From IMG/VR virus record IMGVR_UViG_3300045952_000261, positions 1-28,544 of that record: DNA of 28,544 bases; one strand, written 5' to 3'. The first letter of the stretch is position 1, and every line of letters begins with the position of its first letter. The DNA is from a virus. A model generated the notes under the pieces. That model made no database searches. It was not told the origin of the DNA and was given only the letters and a program-made list of their open reading frames with translations. Below, piece after piece: positions 1-7,375 of the stretch. The position numbers and the translations under genes are program-made.

Positions 1-89
1 ATGCACAGGGGGGGTGGATCTTGCGGACCCCTCCCCCCCTCCATCTTTGAATCTCCCCAAGTCTGATTCAGAACTCTTCGAAGCAATTC
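1..89. other. Non-coding G/C-tract region at window edge
   Basis: No gene is visible downstream of the last minus-strand gene. Positions 9-15 (G run) and 39-50 (C-rich) are complementary and could form a hairpin around a GCAA-like turn, so this may be the terminator of the leftmost operon. No clear T tract follows on the minus strand before the window ends, so the assignment is weak. Confidence 0.3.
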
Positions 90-341
90 TCAATCAGGTT
101 CAGGAAACTCTTTCGTAACTTTTCGAAACACACCAAGAACGTTCTCTTGAACGATCTCATCAATCGCTTTGTTCATTGCAATTCTGTAGTCTAAATCAGA
201 AATTTCATCTGATACAACTGCAATCCTCGCAAGCATTCCTGATGTGTTGTAGCCAGCACGCAGATCCCAAGCAAGCCAGGCATCCCATTCATCAAAGGGG
301 GAGTGGGGGTTGTCAACAGTTGTAAGCATTGCTACTTCCAT
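90..341 (-). CDS. Small conserved phage protein, function unknown
   Basis: An 83-residue soluble protein whose start reads MEVAMLTTVDNPHSPFDEWD. I recognise the LTTVDNPxxPFxxWDxW...RAGYxT pattern as a conserved small phage protein without an assigned role. A GTG directly precedes the ATG; the ATG at 341 is preferred because it lies 6 nt from the AGGAGG, while the GTG at 344 would be only 3 nt away. It begins a few bases after the stop of the RNA-polymerase-like gene and so is probably translated from the same message. Its acidic composition (ending in PEPD) suggests no membrane or DNA-binding role. Confidence 0.75.
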   Translation of the reverse strand: MEVAMLTTVDNPHSPFDEWDAWLAWDLRAGYNTSGMLARIAVVSDEISDLDYRIAMNKAIDEIVQENVLGVFRKVTKEFPEPD

Positions 342-352
342 CACAATCCTCC

Positions 353-3163
353 TTACTCTGTTGTCTCTGGATGTAGTGCTCTGTCCAAGGTAGACGAAGA
401 CACACCTAGTGTTGATGCAATCTCTGCCTGGGTGTAGCCCAAAGCTATCATGTCCTTGGCCCGGTTCAACTTGGCGTCGGTCATCTTGATTACTTCACGG
501 GGGATGGCGTGTTGCTTCACCACATCCATGTCCGCCTTTGCCAAGATCTCCCGGAGCTTTGTTTCACTGATGGCCCCGGCTTGAATGGCGTCCCATTCTG
601 AGTCGGTGATCACAACCCTACTGCGTTCTAGCCCCACCAAACGACGGGCTTCTTCAAGGGACTGATTCCTGATCTTCTTCTCAGTCTCTTCGTCCATGTT
701 CGGATTAGCATCTTTCTTCTGCCGAACGATGTCATTAGCCCGCATTGTGGCCTTTCTTTCAAGGGGCCTGTTTCTTTGGATGAGGTCTAGTTTTGCATTG
801 AGGGAGGCCACTTCAGATTCGTAAGTCTTTGCAGCAGCAGCATTCTTTTGGACGGGGGGGAGTTTCAAAGACTCAAGGCGGGCCTGGTTTGCCATAGCCT
901 TAAGCTCATTAGAATGCGTAGCGTAGATGACTTCTATCTTGGTGGGAGGGGGGCCTGATGTGAGGGTGAATGCGTCATCAGTTTCGGCTAGCTTGGTGCT
1001 CTTAACCTTTACTAGTGATTCTTCACCCGTCTTCTTGTTTGTCCGAATCTTCCCCGTTTCGGTATACATCCTCTTTCCAGTGACGGGGTCAATTGGACCA
1101 CCTTCTCTGGCACGTCGTTCAATCCTATCAGGAACACGTGTTTCAGATGTAGCTCTTGAAATGAGGGTAGATGCACCGCGTCTCGCACCACCTTGATACC
1201 TCTCCTTCAACGCAGAGATACCATTGTCAGTTTTTGACTGCTTGTAGTTGAGACTGTGTTTGTCAGAATCGATCACAACCATGGAATGACGAACAGCTGC
1301 AGCTATCTCTGTTTGATTTGCACCCTGAATCGTCATGTCCGTGATCAAGTTCGAAACATCGCCCATCTCACGCTGTTTGGTTTGAAGATTTGGACCCTTT
1401 GGCCCATAGATAACAGACCTGGTTGCCTCATCCCAACGCCCACCATCAATGGTTCTCATCCCATCAACTGGTGGATACGATCTCTTGGTGTCGAAGTTCT
1501 TCAAACCCTCAAGCGATGGAGTGGTTGTGATCTTTCGATGATCGTTTGGGATCACAAGAACAGTATCGCCATCAAAATCAGCGCCTGACAAACGGTTAGC
1601 AACATCGGCGTTGAACCCAACAGCATCACGAGGTTGCAGACCAAGATTTCTCCTAGCCTCAGCATGCTTGTTGTTAACCGTCAGCTCTGGGATCTCAAAT
1701 GTTCCACCATGGGGGTATCTAATTACAGCTACCGTCTCCCCATTGTTGAAGTGTGGAGCATAGATCTCATTGTTGCCAAGAGTATCAACGGGAAGGATAA
1801 CCTGCCAACGTTGACGTGGCAGCGAAGCCGCCTTGAGATGAACTGCTGCAGCATCAGTCTCATCGGCAAACTCTTCCAACAACTTCTTCTTGACTGTTGG
1901 ATTGGTTGTTGCCATGATCTTGGCGAACTCAACCTTCCGACGTTCGAGAGTCATGTTCAACTGATTCTGAGCGAGCTTTGGATCCTGCTTTGAAAGCATT
2001 TGAGAAGATATGGACTTTGTCCACGTGACCCAGTCGCCTTCTTCTCGAACGATGTTCATTGCTGATGTAACACGCTCATTACCATCGTCATCTCTGACCA
2101 TGATTTGACGCTTGAACTGTGCTCCGAACGGATTGTCTGGATCAACCTTCCCAGTCTTCGGATCTCGCATGTCCTTGAAGGCATCACTCTTGTTTCCGGT
2201 GTCCTTCTTGTTCGTGTTGAACATGAGGTCGACACCATCTGGCAAGTCGTCTTTGTAGACGGCCATACCCTTCAAGTAGTGGTGATCATCCACTTTGATC
2301 CGGACTTGGGCATAGCTCGAACCACCAAGAGAAATATCTTCTACGCCAGGTCGAACGTAGATGACGCCGTCAGCACCTGACCCACCCTGATCGCCATAAA
2401 TCACACCGACACGGTCGGAAGAAATAGACAAGGGGGGATGAATTCCGAAGTGGGTGCGCCCACCATCTTCAGAGAAGGATTGCAGCGTGCCAATTCGATC
2501 TTCTCTTGCAGCTTTGGCAGCTTCTGCGAACGTGGTTCCAGGAACACACAGAACCTTGACGTTCGTCTTTTCGCCAGTCCCAGGCTGTGGAACCTTGATG
2601 GTATAGGTGACATACCCAACATCGGTCAACCTACCGATGGCTGTGTTCTTGGTTGTTTCGCTGACGCCCATGTAGTTCTCGTTGCCCGTGCCAACATCGA
2701 GATATGTCTTCGCATCAACCTCGCCTTTGAGCAACTCGGCTGTTCCAACAACCGCCTCCGCCTTGCTGTCTGCTCCTGGCTTGAGAAGGGCACGATATGA
2801 CGATTCAGGAATCCCCATCTTCTCGGCACCAGCAGTGTTGCCATACCCCTTGTCCTTCAGTCTTTGAGCTTCAGCGATTTGCCCAGCTTTGAACTCGGCC
2901 TTCGCAATTCTCTTGACCTCACGAAGTTGAGTGGTAGAACCTTCGCCCTTGTGGTTGACAAGACCAAGAAGCTTTGCGAGTTCTGCTCCGTCATCGAGAC
3001 CAAACTTCGCCTTGAAGTCTTCGTAGACATCAAGGAACTTTCGGCTGTTCTGATATGGGGTGTCTGGGCCATGAGCGTTGTCGCCAGATCCCCATGGATA
3101 CCTACCCGAACGACGAAGGATGCCGTAGTGAGCCAGATATTCGGATTCGTCTAAGATCACCAT
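353..3163 (-). CDS. Double-psi beta-barrel RNA polymerase-like protein with flanking HTH segments
   Basis: A 936-residue protein. Residues 529-533 are DFDGD within RLSGADFDGDTVLVIP, matching the Mg-binding aspartate motif of multisubunit RNA polymerase beta-prime, phage YonO-type single-chain polymerases and QDE-1-type RNA polymerases. Upstream, an RYPHGGTFEIPEL segment resembles the R-x-P...D-I/L segment that precedes this motif in QDE-1-like enzymes. A further upstream segment with WTKSISSQMLSKQ could be the lysine-bearing first barrel. Residues 96-127 (ending GIPESSYRALL) and about 902-930 (YTQAEIASTLGVSSSTLDRAL) look like helix-turn-helix units, which could give promoter or template binding. 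It overlaps the upstream nuclease gene by 7 nt. The catalytic motif is seen directly; RNA polymerase activity is inferred from it. A role in copying other nucleic acid cannot be excluded. Confidence 0.75.
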   Translation of the reverse strand: MVILDESEYLAHYGILRRSGRYPWGSGDNAHGPDTPYQNSRKFLDVYEDFKAKFGLDDGAELAKLLGLVNHKGEGSTTQLREVKRIAKAEFKAGQIAEAQRLKDKGYGNTAGAEKMGIPESSYRALLKPGADSKAEAVVGTAELLKGEVDAKTYLDVGTGNENYMGVSETTKNTAIGRLTDVGYVTYTIKVPQPGTGEKTNVKVLCVPGTTFAEAAKAAREDRIGTLQSFSEDGGRTHFGIHPPLSISSDRVGVIYGDQGGSGADGVIYVRPGVEDISLGGSSYAQVRIKVDDHHYLKGMAVYKDDLPDGVDLMFNTNKKDTGNKSDAFKDMRDPKTGKVDPDNPFGAQFKRQIMVRDDDGNERVTSAMNIVREEGDWVTWTKSISSQMLSKQDPKLAQNQLNMTLERRKVEFAKIMATTNPTVKKKLLEEFADETDAAAVHLKAASLPRQRWQVILPVDTLGNNEIYAPHFNNGETVAVIRYPHGGTFEIPELTVNNKHAEARRNLGLQPRDAVGFNADVANRLSGADFDGDTVLVIPNDHRKITTTPSLEGLKNFDTKRSYPPVDGMRTIDGGRWDEATRSVIYGPKGPNLQTKQREMGDVSNLITDMTIQGANQTEIAAAVRHSMVVIDSDKHSLNYKQSKTDNGISALKERYQGGARRGASTLISRATSETRVPDRIERRAREGGPIDPVTGKRMYTETGKIRTNKKTGEESLVKVKSTKLAETDDAFTLTSGPPPTKIEVIYATHSNELKAMANQARLESLKLPPVQKNAAAAKTYESEVASLNAKLDLIQRNRPLERKATMRANDIVRQKKDANPNMDEETEKKIRNQSLEEARRLVGLERSRVVITDSEWDAIQAGAISETKLREILAKADMDVVKQHAIPREVIKMTDAKLNRAKDMIALGYTQAEIASTLGVSSSTLDRALHPETTE

Positions 3164-3717
3164 TCCCCCCTCAGTTTGAATTCCTCGATTGCTTGGTCGA
3201 ATGCCACAATCTTCTCCATGATTCGTGCGATTGTTTCAGGATATGGCTCGAACACTCGGATGTTGTCATTCTGGTAGATGCGCAACTCAATCCCGATATC
3301 ATGTGGGGACATGATGTACTCGAGACAGAATAACGCTGCGTAGACCTCCAGCTGGTGTTGGGAGCCATCCAAGACTCCGGTCTTCAGGTCGTGTACTCTC
3401 AGAATATCACTACGGAAGCAGAGGGTGTCTGCATGACCATAACAATTCGGAGAGTAGTAAAGCGGTTGCTCAACAGACATGTGAAAGCCAATAGCATCAT
3501 TGACATACATGTTGAGAGTACGCTCCTCGTCTGGTAATCGAATACCAAGACGGATAGCCTCATGAGCAAAGGCGTGGAGCTCAGTTCCACGGACAGCAGC
3601 GCGATGTGCAACATAGCGTGCCTCCAGCTTTTGCTCGTTGTAGTTGATCCAGTGGTAGTTGCTCGGACTCAGGAAGGCGTGCTTACCTGCCAAATCGGAA
3701 TGTGTGTTGAAGTTCAC
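3157..3717 (-). CDS. PD-(D/E)XK nuclease (Cas4/RecB-like)
   Basis: A 186-residue protein with the ordered motifs of the RecB/Cas4 branch of PD-(D/E)XK nucleases: His48 in GTELH, Asp97 in YGHADTL, Asp110-Leu-Lys112 in HDLKTG, and the QLEVY motif (Gln122...Tyr126) that follows the catalytic core. This predicts a metal-dependent exo- or endonuclease acting on phage recombination or replication intermediates. The start is a GTG inside the end of the VRR-NUC gene, overlapping it by 35 nt, and the stop overlaps the polymerase-like gene, so the three are probably translationally coupled. No four-cysteine iron-sulfur cluster pattern is visible, unlike classical Cas4. Confidence 0.8.
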   Translation of the reverse strand: MNFNTHSDLAGKHAFLSPSNYHWINYNEQKLEARYVAHRAAVRGTELHAFAHEAIRLGIRLPDEERTLNMYVNDAIGFHMSVEQPLYYSPNCYGHADTLCFRSDILRVHDLKTGVLDGSQHQLEVYAALFCLEYIMSPHDIGIELRIYQNDNIRVFEPYPETIARIMEKIVAFDQAIEEFKLRGEW

Positions 3718-3979
3718 TCAGCACCGCCTCTTCGATCTCGGGCCAAATATAGGCGGCGAATGACATGCTATGAAACAGATCGATGTAGTAGTCTTGGTTC
3801 GGTCTGCTCGGAGCATTGGCGCTTGTCTTCACCTCCAACATCGCCCAAAACTCACAGTACAAGATCAACAGATCTGGTACACCCTGTAAATATGCAGTGT
3901 CATTCTTCAGAACAACAGCACCAGGGAATCGTCGCTCGATTCGTTGAATCAGTTGCGCTTGGTAATCCCTCTCTCGCAC
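3683..3979 (-). CDS. VRR-NUC domain nuclease
   Basis: A 98-residue single-domain protein with the VRR-NUC signature: an N-terminal acidic/Gln helix (ERDYQAQLIQRIE), then QGVPDLLIL with Pro35-Asp36, and Glu49-Val-Lys51 (LEVK) as the catalytic D...ExK set. Stand-alone phage VRR-NUC proteins are thought to process branched DNA such as Holliday junctions. The start is a GTG 5 nt after a GGAG, beginning right after the stop of the membrane-protein gene. It leads a nuclease, nuclease, polymerase-like gene set read as one unit. Length is typical for minimal phage members. Confidence 0.85.
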   Translation of the reverse strand: MRERDYQAQLIQRIERRFPGAVVLKNDTAYLQGVPDLLILYCEFWAMLEVKTSANAPSRPNQDYYIDLFHSMSFAAYIWPEIEEAVLSELQHTFRFGR

Positions 3980-3981
3980 AT

Positions 3982-4266
3982 CTACTCCTCTGGTTTCTTG
4001 TCCCCCTTGCTCGCTCTACCTGCGATTAGGCCTAGTAGAGCAGCCACCATGCTGGTCAAAGTAGACCAGAGAGCGTCTGAGCCAGCAGAGATGTCAGTAC
4101 TTGGATCAACGAACTTGACGATGACCAACGAGGACGCCGAAACAACGATCACGAACGCAACAACCACCGTGAAGATGATGATCATGGAGTCAGTGATCGG
4201 TCTGTCGAAGAGAAACTCCCGCCAAGTTTTCTTGTCTGAGCTATTCTTCGGCGTTTCCTCGGTCAT
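3982..4266 (-). CDS. Small two-pass membrane protein
   Basis: A 94-residue protein with a cytosolic-looking N terminus rich in charged residues, a strong membrane segment (MIIIFTVVVAFVIVVSASS) and a second, weaker hydrophobic segment (TSMVAALLGLIAG) before a lysine-rich end. The ATG at 4266 follows a GGAGG closely and replaces a much longer upstream extension that runs through the promoter-like element and the next gene. It sits directly behind element copy 1 (4318-4342) and a hairpin, making it one of the cassette-type membrane genes. Holin-like topology is possible, but no specific family is recognised. Confidence 0.8.
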   Translation of the reverse strand: MTEETPKNSSDKKTWREFLFDRPITDSMIIIFTVVVAFVIVVSASSLVIVKFVDPSTDISAGSDALWSTLTSMVAALLGLIAGRASKGDKKPEE

Positions 4267-4282
4267 GTCTCTCACCTCCAGC

Positions 4283-4314
4283 AAAAAAGTCAGGAAGAGT
4301 CGAATTGACTCTTC
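4283..4314 (-). terminator. Hairpin plus T tract between element copy 1 and its gene
   Basis: An 8-bp perfect stem (GAAGAGTC/GACTCTTC, 4294-4314) is followed on the minus strand by a short spacer and six T residues. It lies after the promoter-like element and before the start codon at 4266, so it would act as an attenuator rather than an end-of-gene terminator. Confidence 0.55.
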
Positions 4315-4317
4315 TTT

Positions 4318-4342
4318 CATTATAGGCGTTGTTAGTGCTGCG
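4318..4342 (-). promoter_or_regulatory. 25-bp promoter-like element, copy 1
   Basis: Minus strand: CGCA, GCACTA, ACAAC, GCC, TATAAT, G. It fits the 13-copy element without gaps. No -35-like hexamer is visible upstream. It precedes the membrane-protein gene at 3982-4266. Confidence 0.75.
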
Positions 4343-4355
4343 ACATAGTACTGGC

Positions 4356-4847
4356 TCAGAGAAGCTCGTAAATATGGCCTGTAGGGAAAACGGGACGTCC
4401 ACTGAGGGCTGAGTTGTAGACCAATTCCCAGAGAACGCCATGTGCCATGCCAGCCAACATAGTACTGGCATAGCGCATTCTCGTGGACTGATTCCCGATG
4501 GGAATTCGGTACTCCGGGGGTATTGGATGGCTGAACTGATTCTTGTACTTCCAGGCATACCACCGTGGCCGCCAGGCGAGGTTTTCGTAGTAGTTGTTGT
4601 TCTGATGCCCATCCATGTGGATTGGGACGTCTGAGGGCATTCTAGGGCCCTCTGCGAAGGCCTCAGCTACCAACAGAGCCACCGAACGTGTTGTAGTTGT
4701 CCCTTCTTGGATCAAAGTCACCTTCAAGACCCCAGATTGGTTGAACGACAGAGCGAGACGGCGATTCTTCCACCTCGAGTAGATCTCACCGTGATCTGAC
4801 ACGTCGTAACCGGGAAAATCAGGGATTGGAGCCCATCTTTCACTCAT
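4356..4847 (-). CDS. NUMOD4/HNH-type DNA-binding or homing-nuclease-like protein
   Basis: A 163-residue protein. Residues 5-22 (WAPIPDFPGYDVSDHGEI) are a textbook NUMOD4 start. Around residues 77-90 there is an HNH-like core (His77-Met-Asp79, Asn83-Asn84, Asn89-Leu) followed by RPRWYAWKYKNQF, which recurs in phage HNH proteins. The C-terminal part (TMLAGMAHGVLWELVYNSALSGRPVFPTGHIYEL) is an extra region. The family includes free-standing phage HNH homing endonucleases, but the HNH histidines are not fully canonical and activity is uncertain. The start at 4847 is supported by an AAGGAGG 6-7 nt upstream. A structured leader of three hairpins precedes it. Confidence 0.7.
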   Translation of the reverse strand: MSERWAPIPDFPGYDVSDHGEIYSRWKNRRLALSFNQSGVLKVTLIQEGTTTTRSVALLVAEAFAEGPRMPSDVPIHMDGHQNNNYYENLAWRPRWYAWKYKNQFSHPIPPEYRIPIGNQSTRMRYASTMLAGMAHGVLWELVYNSALSGRPVFPTGHIYELL

Positions 4848-5020
4848 TTCAGCCTCCTTCGGCCACTTGTGGTCATTTGGACGTTTTTGATCGTCCTATA
4901 TTTCTCCCTGAATACATGGGGGATAGTACTGTATGACGATACCCAGTACTATGTACCTTCCAAATAACTTAACAGTATAGGAAGAAATGTCCGTAGGATT
5001 TGGCCATTATGACCAAGGAT
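4848..5020 (-). promoter_or_regulatory. Structured leader of the NUMOD4/HNH gene
   Basis: This 173-nt gap has no gene but several inverted repeats. 4923-4952 is a 9-bp perfect repeat (ATAGTACTG/CAGTACTAT) with an inner ATAC/GTAT match. 4879-4896 forms GGACG/CGTCC, and 4861-4874 forms GGCCAC/GTGGTC just before the Shine-Dalgarno. A near-palindrome TTGGCCATTATGACCAA at 5000-5016 lies right behind the helicase stop. It may combine a weak terminator with a regulated 5' leader. The 25-bp promoter-like element is absent here. Confidence 0.5.
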
Positions 5021-6190
5021 TTACCATTCAGGGAGCTCATCCAGTACTATCCTCTCGTTAAACGACTTCTTTTCCTTCAGCGCAAGCAGAATTGACCGAT
5101 CTATCTGTGCTCCACTTTGGAGGACATAATAGTACAATTTGTCGAATGGAGTGTCCAAACGATCGATTCTGCCAAGGCTCTGCATGAAATTCTTGTACGA
5201 GTACGTCAAGGAGTAGTGAACCATGGCGTCCGTAGACGTTGTCTCCCATGCCTCAGCTCCCGCAATATACTGCACAAGATAGACCCAAGAGTCCCCAAAT
5301 GGGATCGGATCTTTGCGATGACCGTTCCATTCTGCCACTTCTGTCACGTCCGAAAGCTTCCTGAGAAGCTCCAACTCGTAGTTGAAGTTGTAGAATATGA
5401 TCAGCTTCGGGTGGCTCTGGAGCAGCGTTCGGATCATCTCCACACGGCTGGGATCGCTGTTGACGATGCGCCTCATGACACGGAATAACTCACCGACGTC
5501 CTTGATTGGCGCGTCTTCAAATACGTTCCAACGGCTGCGTACGGCCTTGTCCCACAGAGCGTGATCGTACCCACACTCTAGGTAGTTGATGATCCGTTCC
5601 GACTCTCGAATATAGGGCATCTCGACCAACACCTCATTGCGCAAGCGCTCGAGTTTGTCAGTCGCCAGGTATCCCTTGATCAACGGGAATTTCACACGTG
5701 GCGCGTACACCACATGCTTCATCCTGAACTCGGTGATGTTCTTGTACCACCCGTTCGCTATGAAGATGGGGGCGTAATCGATCCAAGTGTCTCCGGGGGT
5801 AGCGCTAAGGAGAATCCAATGATTGCGCTTCGCAATCTTGAGGAAAAACCTGACCCAGGCTCCGTTACCAACCACACGTTGCTCGTCGAAGATGAAGAAC
5901 GCACCGTCAACGTCCACGTATCGTCCAATGTTGTTCCATGAATCGACAGTAAGAGTGCCAGCAAGCGAGACATCTGGTTCGGTCCCAATTCCAAAGTGAG
6001 CAGCTTCTCTGAGCCAATCCAGACTGTCACGTTTCTTTGCAGTGGTAATGACGTAGATGTCACGTGGTGCTTCCTTCTCCATGTAGTAGCCCAAGGCAGT
6101 GAGCGATTTCCCACTACCGACTCCGCCGTACAAGACTCGCCCGTTTGCCAGCTGGGCTATTGCTTCTTTCTGGTGCTCCATTAGTTCCAT
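5021..6190 (-). CDS. SF2 DNA helicase
   Basis: A 389-residue superfamily 2 helicase. Walker A is GGVGSGKS (22-29); motif II is FDEQR (Asp102-Glu103); motif III is LSATPGDTW (SAT at 129-131); motif VI is QSLGRIDR (337-344). DEQR is not the common DEAD/DEAH variant but keeps the catalytic Asp-Glu pair. The overall shape resembles compact phage helicases used in replication or recombination, acting on branched DNA in the cytosol. The ATG at 6190 has an AAGGAGG 6 nt upstream. It follows a terminator from the preceding cassette, and no 25-bp element lies directly before it. Confidence 0.85.
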   Translation of the reverse strand: MELMEHQKEAIAQLANGRVLYGGVGSGKSLTALGYYMEKEAPRDIYVITTAKKRDSLDWLREAAHFGIGTEPDVSLAGTLTVDSWNNIGRYVDVDGAFFIFDEQRVVGNGAWVRFFLKIAKRNHWILLSATPGDTWIDYAPIFIANGWYKNITEFRMKHVVYAPRVKFPLIKGYLATDKLERLRNEVLVEMPYIRESERIINYLECGYDHALWDKAVRSRWNVFEDAPIKDVGELFRVMRRIVNSDPSRVEMIRTLLQSHPKLIIFYNFNYELELLRKLSDVTEVAEWNGHRKDPIPFGDSWVYLVQYIAGAEAWETTSTDAMVHYSLTYSYKNFMQSLGRIDRLDTPFDKLYYYVLQSGAQIDRSILLALKEKKSFNERIVLDELPEW

Positions 6191-6219
6191 TGCTCACCTC
6201 CTTAAGCAGTACTATGTGG

Positions 6220-6247
6220 AAAAAAGGAAAGTACTTGCGTACTCTCC
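6220..6247 (-). terminator. Rho-independent terminator with GCAA tetraloop
   Basis: On the minus strand GGAGAGTAC, GCAA, GTACTTTCC, then TTTTTT. The 9-bp stem has one G-T pair. It closes the membrane-protein cassette at 6255-6455. Confidence 0.85.
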
Positions 6248-6254
6248 CTTAGAA

Positions 6255-6455
6255 TCAACTTTCGTCGTTCTCTTGGTTGCGACGATTCCGCCTCCGGTCA
6301 AGCAGGTTGCTGACCTTCACGTACGCCACGGTACCCCCAACATACAACACTGTCGCACCGGCAATGACGCCGAGTACAACCGCGTTGATCTTGAGCGTAT
6401 CGCGCATCGTGAGGTCTTCTGCCCTCTTGTCCATGATGCTGATCTTCTCTTCCAT
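6255..6455 (-). CDS. Small single-pass membrane protein (cassette)
   Basis: A 66-residue protein: charged N terminus (MEEKISIMDKRAEDLTMRD), one membrane span (INAVVLGVIAGATVLYVGGTV) and a short Arg/Asn-rich tail. I chose the ATG at 6455, which has an AAAGGAG upstream, because an earlier ATG in frame would lie inside the promoter-like element at 6480-6504. Its leader (GGAAGAACTACAAAGGAG) matches those of the genes at 17830 and 20579, so these belong to one cassette type. It is ended by the terminator at 6220-6247. No recognised family. Confidence 0.8.
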   Translation of the reverse strand: MEEKISIMDKRAEDLTMRDTLKINAVVLGVIAGATVLYVGGTVAYVKVSNLLDRRRNRRNQENDES

Positions 6456-6479
6456 TTTCAACTCCTTTGTAGTTCTTCC

Positions 6480-6504
6480 TATTAGAGCAGTTGTAGATTC
6501 TGCG
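6480..6504 (-). promoter_or_regulatory. 25-bp promoter-like element, copy 2
   Basis: Minus strand: CGCA, GAATCT, ACAAC, TGC, TCTAAT, A. A divergent -10-like hexamer. It precedes the membrane gene at 6255-6455 and lies just behind the terminator of the gene at 6554-6946. Confidence 0.7.
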
Positions 6505-6507
6505 AGC

Positions 6508-6547
6508 AAAAAATGAGGAATTGCCCCCGGAGCGTGAACCCCGGGGG
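6508..6547 (-). terminator. Terminator of the 6554-6946 gene
   Basis: A 7-bp all-GC stem (CCCCCGG/CCGGGGG, 6524-6547) is followed on the minus strand by CAATTCCTCA and six T residues. The stem-to-T distance is longer than ideal. Confidence 0.6.
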
Positions 6548-6553
6548 AAATTC

Positions 6554-6946
6554 TCAGATGCTGGGGAGTTGATGACCCTCCTCCGCCGCCAATTCGCTTT
6601 GGCGTTGGAAGTAGTCAGCCACTCTCAGCAATTCTTCCCGGTCAGGAGAAGAAGGGGACAGCTTGATCGCCATGACGATCGCTGCTGCGTACGATGCGAG
6701 GGCAGGTGAGGCGAACAGATCCCGCCGCCTGATGACCACCGCGTCCTCGAGTTCGATCTTGCCGAGGTCTTCCTGCAATGCAGAAGTTGTACCAGCGGCA
6801 TCGACCTTGACCCCGATGAGCTCACCGTTCTCATCCCGCCAAGGCGGAAGGGCATGCTTGCCCAAGAACTGGTAGAACTCGTCCCGCTTGAACGTGATGT
6901 ACTTGTCATCACTGTCCGAGTAGGTAGCACCAATGATGATGTCCAT
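6554..6946 (-). CDS. Hypothetical phage protein
   Basis: A 130-residue soluble protein with no recognised domain. The N terminus (MDIIIGATYSDSDDKYITFKRDEFYQFLGKH) looks like mixed beta/alpha; the C-terminal half is helical and Ala-rich (ASPALASYAAAIVMAIKL, then DYFQRQSELAAEEGHQLPSI). The start at 6946 has a modest GAAAGG Shine-Dalgarno. It is bounded by hairpin-rich non-coding DNA upstream and a GC-rich terminator downstream, so it is likely an independent unit. Confidence 0.7.
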   Translation of the reverse strand: MDIIIGATYSDSDDKYITFKRDEFYQFLGKHALPPWRDENGELIGVKVDAAGTTSALQEDLGKIELEDAVVIRRRDLFASPALASYAAAIVMAIKLSPSSPDREELLRVADYFQRQSELAAEEGHQLPSI

Positions 6947-7072
6947 GCTTGCCTTTCTCTATGAGATCGAAGTGCCCGGCATAGACAAGGCAGTATCTAT
7001 GCTGTACTGTTTCCCTTGGGGGAAGGTTATCAGTGTAGTAGGAGGCCTCCGGGCCAGAGATATCTCCTAAGA
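6947..7072 (-). promoter_or_regulatory. Palindrome-dense leader
   Basis: Non-coding. GGAGGCCTCC (7041-7050) and GAGATATCTC (7057-7066) are perfect palindromes. GCATAGA/TCTATGC (6979-7002) and TTCCC/GGGAA (7011-7024) form hairpins just before the 6946 start. Just to the right, GACTATAC/GTATAGTC (7071-7090) is an 8-bp hairpin spanning the stop of the next gene. Candidate operator or structured leader for the gene at 6554-6946; the 25-bp element is absent. Confidence 0.45.
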
Positions 7073-7348
7073 CTATACTCCTGTATAGTCGTCCGGACCA
7101 GTCTCGTCATTCCGCCCAATGACAACAGACTGACCCTGAGTAACAAGCTGCTTAGCTTGCTCCCCATCGAAGGAACCACCACCTCGATCCTCGTGGATCC
7201 AAACGCTCTTGTCCGAGCCGCCGAAGTACCCGCCTGCTACTTCCTCGTCATCGAGCGTCCAGTAAACCTCTCGGTCACCGAAGTAATGGTCCCTGCTCTC
7301 GATCCGCTTGCAGCGGGCCAAGAACTTCATTGCCTCTTCGAATGTCAC
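7073..7348 (-). CDS. Hypothetical phage protein
   Basis: A 91-residue acidic soluble protein starting VTFEEAMKFLARCKRIES (GTG start, read as Met) with an AAAGGAG Shine-Dalgarno. A central DREVYWTLDDEEVAGGYFGGSDKSVWI segment looks like beta strands with glycine turns. No family recognised. It lies downstream of element copy 3 and the non-coding unit at 7376-7451, so it is read only if transcription passes that hairpin. A strong inverted repeat overlaps its stop codon. Confidence 0.7.
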   Translation of the reverse strand: MTFEEAMKFLARCKRIESRDHYFGDREVYWTLDDEEVAGGYFGGSDKSVWIHEDRGGGSFDGEQAKQLVTQGQSVVIGRNDETGPDDYTGV

Positions 7349-7375
7349 GATTACTCCTTTACTGTGATCGAAGAA

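Noticed and set aside
3982-4563. 193-residue version of the membrane protein
   Set aside because: The extension crosses element copy 1 and the terminator-like hairpin and overlaps the NUMOD4/HNH gene. The ATG at 4266 has a good GGAGG.
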